DNA of 32,722 nt from Chloroflexota bacterium (GTDB lineage Bacteria; Chloroflexota; Anaerolineae; Anaerolineales; Anaerolineaceae): the NCBI GenBank assembly GCA_029265085.1, contig JAJUJY010000029.1, positions 1 through 32,722 of the forward strand, given 5' to 3'. Below are positions 25,564 through 32,722 of the stretch, one piece after another. Numbering within the stretch: position 1 is the stretch's first letter; each line of letters begins with the position of its first letter. Below the pieces are notes generated by a model. That model searched no databases and was not told the origin of the DNA. It saw nothing but the letters and a program-made list of their open reading frames with translations. A program made the translations under genes and the position numbers.

Positions 25564-25697
25564 GACAACCAGCGACTGAATTCGATTCAGTACCGGAAAT
25601 CCATAACACAATAATACCCCGTCGGGTGGGTTAATAGACATGAGATGCTCTTTAGAATGAAACATGTTGGAATCGAGAGTAAACACCAAACGAAGCA

Positions 25698-25725
25698 ATT
25701 ATAGCCGCAATGGGGTAAAAGGCAA
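25698..25725 (-). promoter_or_regulatory. Promoter of the methyltransferase/importer operon
   Basis: On minus: TTGCCT (25720-25725), 16-nt spacer, perfect TATAAT (25698-25703). Predicted start near 25691. It is divergent from the pst promoter about 120 bp away. Confidence 0.6.
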
Positions 25726-25847
25726 GGATGAAAACTGATTCAATTGAGCTGCAATTAATCACCGCGCCACCCTATGATCTTAATCCCGTTTTTTTCTAAA
25801 AACGCATTTTCTTTGGGAATCAAAAAAGAAATTCGCACTTTTTCCGT

Positions 25848-25853
25848 TATAAT
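25848..25853 (+). promoter_or_regulatory. -10 element of the pst operon, nearly leaderless
   Basis: TATAAT ends nine bases before the pstS ATG, so the transcript would start within a few bases of the start codon; no Shine-Dalgarno is present. No clear -35 or tandem Pho box was seen upstream; an imperfect TTTCTTT/AAAGAAA inverted repeat (about 25808-25832) could be a regulator site. Confidence 0.5.
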
Positions 25854-25862
25854 TTATGCGGT

Positions 25863-26744
25863 ATGAGATTGCGCTTATTCCCCTTAATCATTATCTTTTC
25901 CCTTCTGGTGACCGCCTGCTCAGCAGCCCAACCAGAAGGCCAGTCGGCCAGCAGCTCCGCATATATTCAAAACAAAGGCTCTGATACCATCGTCAACCTG
26001 GCATTGGCCTGGGCGGAACGGTATCAGGAGAACCACCCGGAAGTGCGAATATCTGTTACCGGCGGCGGCACGGGCACAGGAATGTCCGCGTTAATTTCTG
26101 GCACCGTGGATATTGCCAACGCCTCCAGAAAAATCAAAGCCGAAGAAATAGCTTCGGCTGAAAAAAACGGTATCATCCCAGAAGAACATGTGATTGCGCG
26201 GGATGCTATCGCCGTGATTGTCCATCCGGACAATCCAATCCAGCAGCTGTCATTGGAGCAAATTTCCCGCATTTACAAAGGGGAAATTAATAACTGGAAA
26301 GAGCTTGGGGGCGAAGACCGGCCGATTGTGCGGCTCTCCCGCGAAACCAACTCCGGAACCCATGTTTATTTTTTGGAAGAGGTAATCCGCCTGGGAAGCA
26401 AAGAGGATAAATCCATCTTTTCCGCGGACACATTGTTACTGCCTTCTTCGGAAGGGATTATCGCGGAAGTCAGCGAAAACCCGAATGCGATTGGGTATGA
26501 CGGCCTGGGGTATGTGACGGAAGACGTAAAAATGCTGGCAATTGCTGCAAATCCCGAAGCCCCTTTTGTTCTTCCATCGATTGAAACCGTTAACAATGGG
26601 AGTTACCCCATCTCCCGCGACCTGTTTATGTACACCAAGCAGAATCCTTCCACGGCCACATTGGCCTACCTGGAATGGATATTCACCCCAGAAGCTCAGG
26701 AAATTGTGTCTTCGCTGGGATTTGTGCCGGTTCACAACCAGTAA
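25863..26744 (+). CDS. pstS: Phosphate-binding lipoprotein PstS
   Basis: 293 residues. Lipoprotein signal peptide with lipobox LVTAC and Cys19. The PBP-like fold shows the phosphate-site segments NKGSDTIVNLA (about 37-47), VTGGGTGTGMSALISGTVDIANASR (about 60-84; TGTG binds phosphate), the QISRIYKGEINNWKELGG segment and RETNSGTH (loop with Ser/Thr ligands). This is the compact PstS_2-type binding protein. It starts the pstSCAB operon, and pstC follows after 18 nt. Confidence 0.95.
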   Translation: MRLRLFPLIIIFSLLVTACSAAQPEGQSASSSAYIQNKGSDTIVNLALAWAERYQENHPEVRISVTGGGTGTGMSALISGTVDIANASRKIKAEEIASAEKNGIIPEEHVIARDAIAVIVHPDNPIQQLSLEQISRIYKGEINNWKELGGEDRPIVRLSRETNSGTHVYFLEEVIRLGSKEDKSIFSADTLLLPSSEGIIAEVSENPNAIGYDGLGYVTEDVKMLAIAANPEAPFVLPSIETVNNGSYPISRDLFMYTKQNPSTATLAYLEWIFTPEAQEIVSSLGFVPVHNQ

Positions 26745-26762
26745 TCCGCCAGGGTAAAGGTC

Positions 26763-27659
26763 ATGAAAAATCCACGCAAGACAAATGAATTTTGGATCAA
26801 TACAATTATTAAAGTTTCTGGATATTCCAGCATTTTATTTGTCTCGCTGATTTTAATCTTCTTACTTCGTGAAGGCTTACCGGCATTAGGGAATGTCTCG
26901 CTGTCCAGCCTGTTCGGTGAACGGTGGTATCCAATCGAAGGCTATTACAGCATCTGGCCTTTGCTGTTTGGATCCCTCCTGGTCACCATCACAGCCACAT
27001 TGATTGCCATTCCGTTTGGCGTTGGCACCAGCCTGTACATCTCCGAAGTTGCTCCCCCCTGGATTAAAAATATTCTCAAACCGCTAATTGAAATCATCGC
27101 CGGGCTGCCTTCCGTTGTACTCGGTTTTATCGGCATTCAGGTAGCAGCACCCTTTTTCCGCCAATTTTTAGAACTGCCAACCGGCCTGACGGCTTTCACC
27201 GGCGCAGTTCTTTTGGGCCTGATCTCGATCCCGACCATCGTATCCATTGCGGAAGATGCTTTCAACACAGTGCCCGCTTCTTACCGGCATGCCGCCCTGG
27301 CAGTTGGCGCAACCAAATGGCAAACCATGTGGGGCGTCACCTTACCAGCAGCGCGTTCCGGCCTGCTAACCGCCATTATGCTCGGTGTTGGCCGTGCGAT
27401 TGGTGAAACCATGGCCGTGATGATGGTCACCGGGAATGCGGCTGTCTTGCCGCACGGCCTGGACGCCATCTTCCTGCCCGTGCGTACCATGACCGCAACC
27501 ATTGCCTCTGAAATGGGCGAAGTTGCCACCGGCAGCCCCCATTACCAGGTTCTGTTCTTCATTGGAATTGTTTTGTTTTCCTTATCCATGATCGTCAATA
27601 TCCTGGCCTCCTCCGTTTCACTGCGCAGCCGCAAGCGCGCCGAACGTCTGCTTTCTTAA
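26763..27659 (+). CDS. pstC: Phosphate ABC transporter permease PstC
   Basis: 298 residues, six predicted membrane helices, with the EAA-type cytoplasmic loop SYRHAALAVGATKWQTMW (about 171-188) that contacts PstB. GRAIGETMAVMMVTGN (about 210-225) is a PstC signature. AAAGG precedes the ATG. It pairs with PstA to form the channel. Confidence 0.95.
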   Translation: MKNPRKTNEFWINTIIKVSGYSSILFVSLILIFLLREGLPALGNVSLSSLFGERWYPIEGYYSIWPLLFGSLLVTITATLIAIPFGVGTSLYISEVAPPWIKNILKPLIEIIAGLPSVVLGFIGIQVAAPFFRQFLELPTGLTAFTGAVLLGLISIPTIVSIAEDAFNTVPASYRHAALAVGATKWQTMWGVTLPAARSGLLTAIMLGVGRAIGETMAVMMVTGNAAVLPHGLDAIFLPVRTMTATIASEMGEVATGSPHYQVLFFIGIVLFSLSMIVNILASSVSLRSRKRAERLLS

Positions 27660-27689
27660 TTTGCTCCGCGAAAGAACAGCTCTGATCTT

Positions 27690-28571
27690 ATGGAAAACGC
27701 TTCTTTTGAAAATTCTTCAAACCTAAACTCAGCCCACCGGACTGAGACCATCGGGCTGATCTTTTTACGCGCGATCACCTTCTTCACTGTGCTGCCCGTG
27801 GTCGGAATTATCGTCTATATCCTGATCCAGGGTGCCCCTGCGATCTCCTGGGAATTTCTAACCCAAATGCCGCGCGACGGCATGCGCGCCGGGGGAATTT
27901 TGCCCGCCATCATCGGCACATTTTACCTGACCCTCGGTACCGCCATCTTCTCGGTACCACTAGGCGTAGCTGCCGGAATTTATATTGCTGAATACGCCAG
28001 CGATAATACCCTCACCCGTCTGATCCGCATTGCCATCATCAACCTGGCAGGCATTCCCTCTGTGGTTTATGGATTGTTCGGGTTAGGCCTGTTTGTATTA
28101 TTCCTCAACTTTGGCACCAGCATCCTGGCGGCTTCCCTGACCCTCTCCATCATGACCCTGCCGGTGATCATCAGCACCACCGAAGAATCACTGCGCACCG
28201 TTCCCAACCAGTTCCGCGTGGTTAGCACCTCGTTGGGCGGCACACGCTGGCAAACCATCTGGCGGATCACTTTGCCGCAGGCCATGCCCGGTATTTTGAC
28301 CGGCGTAATTTTGGGGCTGGAACGTGCCGCCGGTGAAACCGCGCCGATCTTGTTTACCGGGGCTGCTTTCTTCCTGCCGCGTCTGCCCGTCAGCCCGATG
28401 GATGCCACAATGGCGCTGCCCTACCATATCTTTGTCATCTCCACCCAGGTTCCCGGCATGCCGGTCCAGATTCAATACGGCACTGTGTTGGTTCTGCTGG
28501 TCTTTGTGCTTGGTATGAACCTGATCGCTACCCTCATTCGCATTCGCGCTCGTGCCAAACGGCAGTGGTAA
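27690..28571 (+). CDS. pstA: Phosphate ABC transporter permease PstA
   Basis: 293 residues, six predicted helices. Diagnostic stretches: EYASDNTLTRLIRIAI, NLAGIPSVVYGLFGLGLFV, TEESLRTVPNQFRVVSTSLG (EAA loop) and GLERAAGETAPILFTGAAF. It lies 30 nt behind pstC and is followed by pstB, whose ATG is 8 nt behind the pstA stop. Confidence 0.95.
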   Translation: MENASFENSSNLNSAHRTETIGLIFLRAITFFTVLPVVGIIVYILIQGAPAISWEFLTQMPRDGMRAGGILPAIIGTFYLTLGTAIFSVPLGVAAGIYIAEYASDNTLTRLIRIAIINLAGIPSVVYGLFGLGLFVLFLNFGTSILAASLTLSIMTLPVIISTTEESLRTVPNQFRVVSTSLGGTRWQTIWRITLPQAMPGILTGVILGLERAAGETAPILFTGAAFFLPRLPVSPMDATMALPYHIFVISTQVPGMPVQIQYGTVLVLLVFVLGMNLIATLIRIRARAKRQW

Positions 28572-28579
28572 GGATCGTT

Positions 28580-29335
28580 ATGGAAAAAATTCGCATCGAA
28601 AACCTGACAATCCTGTACTCTGACGGCGTGGAAAGCCTGCGCGATATCAGCCTGGATATCCAGGCCAATGCCATCAACGTCCTGTTTGGCCCGGCCGGCG
28701 GCGGCAAATCCACCCTGCTGCGCGCCCTAAACCGGTTGAACGACCTGGCGGATGTGGAGCGCCTATCCGGGCGAATTTTGTTCAATGGCGAAAACATTCT
28801 CGACCCAAAGCTCGACGTGATTGAACTGCGCCGCAAAGTCGGCATGGTCTTCTCCCGTCCGGTACCCCTGCCGCTCTCGATTTACGAAAATGTAGCCTAC
28901 GGCCTGCGCCTGGCAGGTGAACGCAGCCAATCCCGGCTGGATGAAGCTGTCGAAAAGGCTTTAAAACTGGCCGTCCTGTGGGATGAAGTGTACGACCGCC
29001 TACAGGCTCCCGGCACCGCCATCTCCGGCGGGCAGCAGCAGCGCCTGTGCCTGGCCCGTGTGCTGGCCCTGGAACCGGAAGTGATCATGCTGGATGAACC
29101 CACCTCTGCATTAGACCCGGTCTCCACGGCAAAAATCGAGAACCTGTTGGATGAATTAAAAGAAAAATACACCATCATCCTGGTGCCGCACAACGTGCAG
29201 CAGGCCGCGCGCATGGCCGATTACGCCGCCTTTTTCTTGCAAGGCCGGTTGGTGGAATATGGTGTCGATAAGCAGCTGTTCATCACCCCCAAGGTGAAAG
29301 AAACCCAGGATTACGTCACCGGACGGTTTGGGTAA
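28580..29335 (+). CDS. pstB: Phosphate ABC transporter ATPase PstB
   Basis: 251 residues from the ATG at 28580, with AAGGA five bases upstream overlapping the pstA stop. Walker A GPAGGGKST (37-45), signature ISGGQQQR (148-155), Walker B IMLDEP with Glu173, H-loop His204. PstB-specific ALNRLNDL and HNVQQAARMADY are present. Odd: the Q-loop, usually VGMVFQKPNPFP, reads VGMVFSRPVPLP, so the Gln that senses the gamma phosphate and Mg is Ser92. No phoU follows in the window; the next gene is a tRNA. Confidence 0.93.
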   Translation: MEKIRIENLTILYSDGVESLRDISLDIQANAINVLFGPAGGGKSTLLRALNRLNDLADVERLSGRILFNGENILDPKLDVIELRRKVGMVFSRPVPLPLSIYENVAYGLRLAGERSQSRLDEAVEKALKLAVLWDEVYDRLQAPGTAISGGQQQRLCLARVLALEPEVIMLDEPTSALDPVSTAKIENLLDELKEKYTIILVPHNVQQAARMADYAAFFLQGRLVEYGVDKQLFITPKVKETQDYVTGRFG

Positions 29336-29338
29336 ATC

Positions 29339-29367
29339 TTGTCAGAACAAAAAATCCCTGCTATAAT
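29339..29367 (+). promoter_or_regulatory. Strong sigma70-type promoter of tRNA-Val
   Basis: TTGTCA (29339-29344), exact 17-nt spacer, TATAAT (29362-29367), 12 nt before the mature tRNA 5' end. The -35 begins directly after the pstB stop codon. Confidence 0.85.
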
Positions 29368-29379
29368 CATGGCACTTCA

Positions 29380-29454
<75 letters not shown>

Positions 29455-29501
29455 CTTTTTGGCCAAAATTTACCTTCACGTGAAAAAATTCACAAACGAC
29501 T

Positions 29502-29525
29502 TGCAAGCCCTGCGCGGGGTTTGCA
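29502..29525. repeat. Stem-loop downstream of tRNA-Val
   Basis: TGCAAGCCC (29502-29510) pairs with GGGTTTGCA (29517-29525) with one G-T pair and a six-base loop. No T-run follows; it may serve tRNA 3' processing or transcript protection. Confidence 0.5.
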
Positions 29526-29531
29526 GGTAAG

Positions 29532-29568
29532 AGGACCGAGCCCTGGCAGGCCCGGTCCTTAATTTTTT
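29532..29568 (+). terminator. Intrinsic terminator behind tRNA-Val
   Basis: AGGACCG/CGGTCCT outer stem (29532-29538 with 29553-29559) plus an inner GCC/GGC stem, then a T-run TTTTTT at 29563-29568. Orientation fits the plus-strand tRNA transcript; no T-run exists on the minus side for the phage genes. Confidence 0.75.
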
Positions 29569-29584
29569 AACCAAAAATCACCCT

Positions 29585-29878
29585 TCACATGATCGGTGCA
29601 TATGCTTCAATATTCGTCTGCACCAGCCAGAGAATGTCATTATCCGTCGGGTTTCCTGCCTGAACGATTGGGTTCACCATCATCACCGGCATTAATTTCC
29701 TTGCTGCCGCGGTCGGATTTGATATTACATTCCGTGCCCAAATAACACGAACCTCATGATTCGCAGTTATGGGGTCTTCATGAATAACTTGATCCGCTGC
29801 AGCTAAGCACGCAACAACCACCCGTTTTTCAATATCAGGGTTTGAATAAATTTCATTATAGATTTGAAGGTATTCCAT
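29585..29878 (-). CDS. Small phage protein of unknown function
   Basis: 97 residues, mostly helical (NEIYSNPDIEKRVVVACLAAADQ). The pattern of a short helical protein with an Arg-Val-Ala-Ala core and a conserved NPTDNDILWLVQ end resembles small proteins often coded near phage tail/fibre genes; I cannot name a function. AAAGGAT precedes the ATG, and the gene follows the neighbouring virion gene by 15 nt. Last gene of the phage operon before the tRNA. Confidence 0.65.
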   Translation of the reverse strand: MEYLQIYNEIYSNPDIEKRVVVACLAAADQVIHEDPITANHEVRVIWARNVISNPTAAARKLMPVMMVNPIVQAGNPTDNDILWLVQTNIEAYAPIM

Positions 29879-29893
29879 GATTTGATCCTTTCA

Positions 29894-30529
29894 TCAGCCT
29901 ATTGGTAATGGTGGAATAAAAAACTTCCTGCCAGTCGCAGGGTCTATTGATATTCCCAATGCGCGCGGATTGTTATTGATCGTATATTCCCGCGTTAATG
30001 GGCTTGCACCTGTGGTTGGGCAATATGAAGAACGGTAATAATTCTTGTATAGTGCATCATTGTGACTGTGATTTTGGATATTTACCAATGGAGACACTTC
30101 TGCGCCTGTTACAGTTCCCGAAGACCAGCCATACCCCATTGTTAGCAATATACCATCGGCGGACGGATGCGCGTTTAAGGTTACAACATCATCACCCGTA
30201 TTTATGGCTGTGTGCCGAAGGGACCCAACCCCGCTGATCAAAACAGGTGAAAAATAACAATTTTTGGCGTTCGTAAACGCCACGCTAACGGTTTGATTGC
30301 CAGACCATTGATTCGGGATCGTCCAGATACCCAGGCCGCGGGTTCCGTTATACGCTTGATAAACCTGCCGGGTTAAATTGACTCCGCCGATTGATACCCC
30401 AACCGAAGCAATATCTTCGCAATACACAAAAACGGCGATAAAATTGCCGCCGCTACAGTCAAGGGTTTGGGTTTGCGGGGTTGTTGTCCCGCCGGAAAAT
30501 GCATTCGACCGTATTATAGAAGCAGCCAT
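29894..30529 (-). CDS. Phage virion/fibre-associated protein
   Basis: 211 residues from the ATG at 30529, where a strong AAAGGGGGGG lies upstream; a longer reading would overlap the preceding gene. The sequence is beta-rich, Gly/Ser/Thr/Asn-rich with few charged residues (SNAFSGGTTTPQTQT, GLGIWTIPNQWSGNQTVSVAF), as in jelly-roll or immunoglobulin-like phage decoration and fibre domains. The exact role is unknown; receptor binding or capsid/tail decoration is inferred from fold type and position next to tail genes. Confidence 0.7.
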   Translation of the reverse strand: MAASIIRSNAFSGGTTTPQTQTLDCSGGNFIAVFVYCEDIASVGVSIGGVNLTRQVYQAYNGTRGLGIWTIPNQWSGNQTVSVAFTNAKNCYFSPVLISGVGSLRHTAINTGDDVVTLNAHPSADGILLTMGYGWSSGTVTGAEVSPLVNIQNHSHNDALYKNYYRSSYCPTTGASPLTREYTINNNPRALGISIDPATGRKFFIPPLPIG

Positions 30530-30542
30530 AACCGCCCCCCCT

Positions 30543-31439
30543 TTACGCCTGCGCAGAAACCAAGCGGGCACAGGTCAACGTCAGATTGACCATCATTACC
30601 GTTGCCGCACTATCAACGTTTGGCAATATCCACCATTGACCATAATCTGCTGCGTTCCCATCAATACTCGCTGAAATAGCATGACCAGGCCAATTGCCGC
30701 CGTTGAAATTGGGGTATGTTGCTTCATTCCAAACTGTACCGAAATTAGCGCGTTGTGCTGATAGGCCGGGTTTTCCGGTTGTGATAATGGTATCCGCAAC
30801 GGTTGGGGGATAATTCCATTGGTGATCTTTCCACAGGTCAATCACAATCGACCCGGTTTGATCCGCAACCAATGACCAGCGAACAATTTTCGCTGCGTTT
30901 ATAGGCACGGCAACCGGAGCTGGACCGGTTGTGATCGCGCTTTGACCACTCCCAATAACAATAGGCACCTCAAAGGTCCCTAACGCCCAGGGACGGTAAT
31001 CCTGCACCTTGTTTGCCGGAACATTGGTATCGCCATAAGCAACGGTCACACGTGCAAGCGCAATCTGCCAGATCGTTGAAGTTTTGGTTAATGAGGGCTG
31101 GCTAGGCGAAGCTGCAGCCGTCCCGGTTACAACCTTAACCGCCATGCTCTTTGTTGACCAATTTACTTCAAGGACAACTAAATCATACCGGGATTGTCCA
31201 GCTGTTCCAGGTGCGGCTGAAATGGGCAGTATTTGTTCTGCATCCGAAAAGTAATAATGCCCTTTGATATGCGCGGCACCAGACTTGACTTTAACATGCA
31301 TCCCGGATGCATCAGCATACACAAAAAGATCATTATAGACCCCGCAAAAAACACCATCCTTTATTACTTTCCCAATGGATTTGCTCCATTCGGCCTGGTA
31401 CACTGGTGCAGTATCAAAAAAATAATAATTCACCGTCAT
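30543..31439 (-). CDS. Phage baseplate/tail-fibre-like structural protein
   Basis: 298 residues. The N-terminal half (MTVNYYFFDTAPVYQAEWSK, then GVFCGVYNDLFVYADASG, AHIKGHYYF and RYDLVVLEVNW) follows the pattern of baseplate upper/receptor-binding protein N-termini of siphoviruses, which read 'own position, value, units' style beta segments and end in KVQDYRPWA. The C-terminal half (about 155-298) is a separate beta-rich domain with TGSIVIDLWKD, like fibre or decoration domains. GGAGAAGG precedes the start. It is 11 nt behind the Gp37-like gene. Confidence 0.72.
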   Translation of the reverse strand: MTVNYYFFDTAPVYQAEWSKSIGKVIKDGVFCGVYNDLFVYADASGMHVKVKSGAAHIKGHYYFSDAEQILPISAAPGTAGQSRYDLVVLEVNWSTKSMAVKVVTGTAAASPSQPSLTKTSTIWQIALARVTVAYGDTNVPANKVQDYRPWALGTFEVPIVIGSGQSAITTGPAPVAVPINAAKIVRWSLVADQTGSIVIDLWKDHQWNYPPTVADTIITTGKPGLSAQRANFGTVWNEATYPNFNGGNWPGHAISASIDGNAADYGQWWILPNVDSAATVMMVNLTLTCARLVSAQA

Positions 31440-31450
31440 GGCCTTCTCCT

Positions 31451-32554
31451 TTACACAATCTCCAAGGTTTCAATTCGCTCATCAGCATCCTTTTTGAGAA
31501 TAGAGAATAGTCCGCTGCCGGTTGCCCGATAGCTTCCAATGACCGGTTTTAATTCCTCACCACGCTCGGTCACCTTTACTCCAATCTCTCGAATGATCGC
31601 TGACACCCTCTTACCATCAATTACAGCAGTCACCTGGTCGCCCAGGTTATAGTGAACCCAAGGTTTCAGTCCTGGCAGCTGTACGGGGGCAGCGGTCAAT
31701 TCCACCAGTGCCGCCTTTTTAACAAGTTCTTCCAATGCCTTCTGCTGTAATTCTTCTGAGCTGGTTGTTTGCCGTTGATCCAGAAACATTTCCATCCGTC
31801 CACAGGCTTGAATCGAGGAAAAATCTCCCGCTTCATAAATTGTTCTGGCTGTTCCCACTCCAGAACCGCCAACGTATAAATAATTGGATTCTGCCGGGCT
31901 GGACCGATAAGTAAAAGAAGCCAGGTTTCCTCTCCCCACATCAAAGACAACCTGATTGGTCTTATCGCTGGGTAAATAAATTTGAAATTCCATTCCTGAA
32001 AATCGAAAACCCACCCCACCCTGCACCGCCAAGGCCTGAATAAACGGCAGTAAGGTGTGAAATCGAGCCCGGCCGGTGATGGTTTGTCCCCTTCTTCCAT
32101 CCCCTTCGACTGTCAATCCAGACACTCGCCTGGCCACCGCGGCGCCAGGTCCTGCATTGGCATTCACATACCCCTTGATGACCGTTTCAGCCGGTCCGCT
32201 GCGCACATCATATGCCGCCGAGGTGTAAGGTGGTCCCCCTGGAACAGGCAGTGCTAATCTACCCTTGAGTTTCTTTTCAGGACTGGAACCAGACAGGATG
32301 ATGATGTTGCTGCCCTGCCCGAAATCTCGCTGGTACGTTTCGATCTCACCCGAGATCAATTCAACACCGTCTCTCAATATCCGCATTGAATTTGACCAGG
32401 TAAGTCCCAGGTTACCAAGTATTTCTGAGAAGGGTAAAACTACCACATACCGGCTGATCTGGTTGAAGCGCAGAACCAATTCAATAGACTTGAACTGGTC
32501 TATAATTTTCAATATTCTTCGTTGAGCATCTAAAATCTGTATTGAGTATTCCAT
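31451..32554 (-). CDS. Siphovirus Gp37-like tail protein
   Basis: 367 residues. The N-terminus (YSIQILDAQRRILKIIDQF, then SRYVVVLPFSE and ILRDGVELISGEIETYQRD) and the middle segment RRVSGLTVEGDGRRGQTITGRARFHTLL agree with the ReqiPepy6 Gp37-like tail protein family (PF14594) as I know it, components of the tail tip/baseplate of siphophages. The C-terminus (VHYNLGDQVTAVIDGKRVSAIIREIGVKVTERG) is the family's typical ending. It begins 2 nt after the upstream tail gene's stop. Confidence 0.82.
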   Translation of the reverse strand: MEYSIQILDAQRRILKIIDQFKSIELVLRFNQISRYVVVLPFSEILGNLGLTWSNSMRILRDGVELISGEIETYQRDFGQGSNIIILSGSSPEKKLKGRLALPVPGGPPYTSAAYDVRSGPAETVIKGYVNANAGPGAAVARRVSGLTVEGDGRRGQTITGRARFHTLLPFIQALAVQGGVGFRFSGMEFQIYLPSDKTNQVVFDVGRGNLASFTYRSSPAESNYLYVGGSGVGTARTIYEAGDFSSIQACGRMEMFLDQRQTTSSEELQQKALEELVKKAALVELTAAPVQLPGLKPWVHYNLGDQVTAVIDGKRVSAIIREIGVKVTERGEELKPVIGSYRATGSGLFSILKKDADERIETLEIV

Positions 32555-32556
32555 AG

Positions 32557-32722
32557 TTAGGGGCTTAAGAACCGACCATAATAATTCAGCAGCACTTCGG
32601 TCACCCCAACATGGGGGTTATTTAACCGGATTGTGAGGCTGTTATTTCCGGATGCCAAAGGGAAAAGAACCGAATCCAGACTTAAGTAAGCGACAACATC
32701 TTCGACGGGGCCGCTGATTGGC
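32557..32722 (-). CDS. Phage tail component, C-terminal part only
   Basis: The minus frame is open from the window edge to a TAA at 32557-32559, giving 54 residues. Segments such as LASGNNSLTIRL and the ending TEVLLNYYGRFLSP are what distal-tail/siphovirus tail components look like at the C-terminus (beta sheet ending in a Tyr/Arg/Leu motif). It overlaps nothing and is followed after 2 nt by the Gp37-like gene. Start and full length lie outside the window. Confidence 0.65.
   Translation of the reverse strand, partial: PISGPVEDVVAYLSLDSVLFPLASGNNSLTIRLNNPHVGVTEVLLNYYGRFLSP

Larger units (their letters stand above)
25451..25691 (-). promoter_or_regulatory. Long structured leader of the activase operon
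   Basis: About 240 nt lie between the predicted start site and the activase ATG. In transcript order it has a 7-bp hairpin ACTGAAT-CGA-ATTCAGT (25578-25594), two exact copies of GAACTGTCG, and an intrinsic terminator. No cobalamin box or other known riboswitch consensus was recognised. Conditional termination is inferred from the layout; the factor or ligand is unknown. Confidence 0.5.
29463..29591. repeat. Imperfect direct repeat flanking the tRNA/phage junction
   Basis: A 20-base stretch starting CCAAAATTTACC (29463-29482) recurs as a 21-base stretch starting CCAAAAATCACC (29571-29591), about 17 of 21 positions alike, 108 bp apart. The first copy ends in the palindrome TTCACGTGAA (29475-29484); the second overlaps the 3' end of the last phage gene. 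Confidence 0.4.
29571..32722 (-). mobile_element. End of a prophage (tail/virion gene module), continues past window
   Basis: Five tightly packed minus-strand genes (gaps of 2-15 nt) encode a tail-component C-terminus, a Gp37-like tail protein, a baseplate/fibre-like protein and two small virion-type proteins. They stop 131 bp from a tRNA gene, a classic integration site. Integrase, lysis genes and the other boundary are not in the window, so a phage remnant or a tailocin-type element is also possible. Confidence 0.65.

Noticed and set aside
25451..25691. Cobalamin riboswitch for the corrinoid operon
   Set aside because: I looked for the B12 box and the conserved core elements on the minus strand and did not find them; only terminator, hairpin and repeats are supported.
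25498..25698. 66-codon open frame on minus strand inside the activase leader
   Set aside because: It starts at a TTG on the promoter -10 itself, has no ribosome-binding site, runs through the terminator stem and has no recognisable domain; a leader RNA is the better reading.

Overview
The window looks like chromosomal DNA of a bacterium of roughly balanced GC content, most probably a member of the Chloroflexota (Anaerolineae-like). This is inferred from the gene mix (STAND-ATPase/TPR regulator, LCP protein, PIG-L deacetylase, UbiB-type kinase, RamA/RACo-type activase, corrinoid methyltransferase, BMP-type importer) and from bacterial sigma70-like promoters, some almost leaderless. No 16S or other marker gene is present to prove it.

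Left part (1-14.3 kb): a C-terminal piece of a STAND (NB-ARC-like)/TPR protein with a small LRR gene 16 nt behind it; a membrane-anchored alpha/beta hydrolase; a 7TM-PAS hybrid histidine kinase with two receivers and an HPt domain; an LCP-family cell-wall ligase; a PIG-L deacetylase; a UbiB/ABC1 kinase divergent from an MFS exporter, with a palindrome between their promoters; and a GH5 endoglycoceramidase-like hydrolase behind a promoter that carries a perfect inverted repeat. Three convergent gene pairs here and at 14.3 kb are closed by strong bidirectional terminators.

Centre (14.3-25.7 kb, all minus strand): the most interesting block. In transcription order it holds a RACo/RamA-type corrinoid activase, an MtmB-family (monomethylamine methyltransferase) homologue with an ordinary codon (Asn) where Methanosarcina MtmB has pyrrolysine, its corrinoid protein, a complete BMP-type ABC importer (lipoprotein, fused double ATPase, two permeases), a Rieske non-heme-iron oxygenase of N/O-demethylase size, and a homocysteine S-methyltransferase behind its own promoter. 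Read together: a methylated, perhaps nucleoside/purine- or amine-like compound is imported, demethylated either by corrinoid chemistry or by oxygenase, and the methyl group may end in methionine. The block starts with a ~240-nt leader holding a 16-nt-period direct repeat and an intrinsic terminator just before the first gene, which suggests attenuation or an unrecognised riboswitch.

Right part: a plus-strand pstSCAB phosphate importer, a tRNA-Val(CAC) with a textbook promoter, and then, converging on the tRNA, a tightly packed minus-strand run of phage tail/virion genes that continues past the window edge. This is probably the end of a prophage integrated beside the tRNA; no integrase is visible here.
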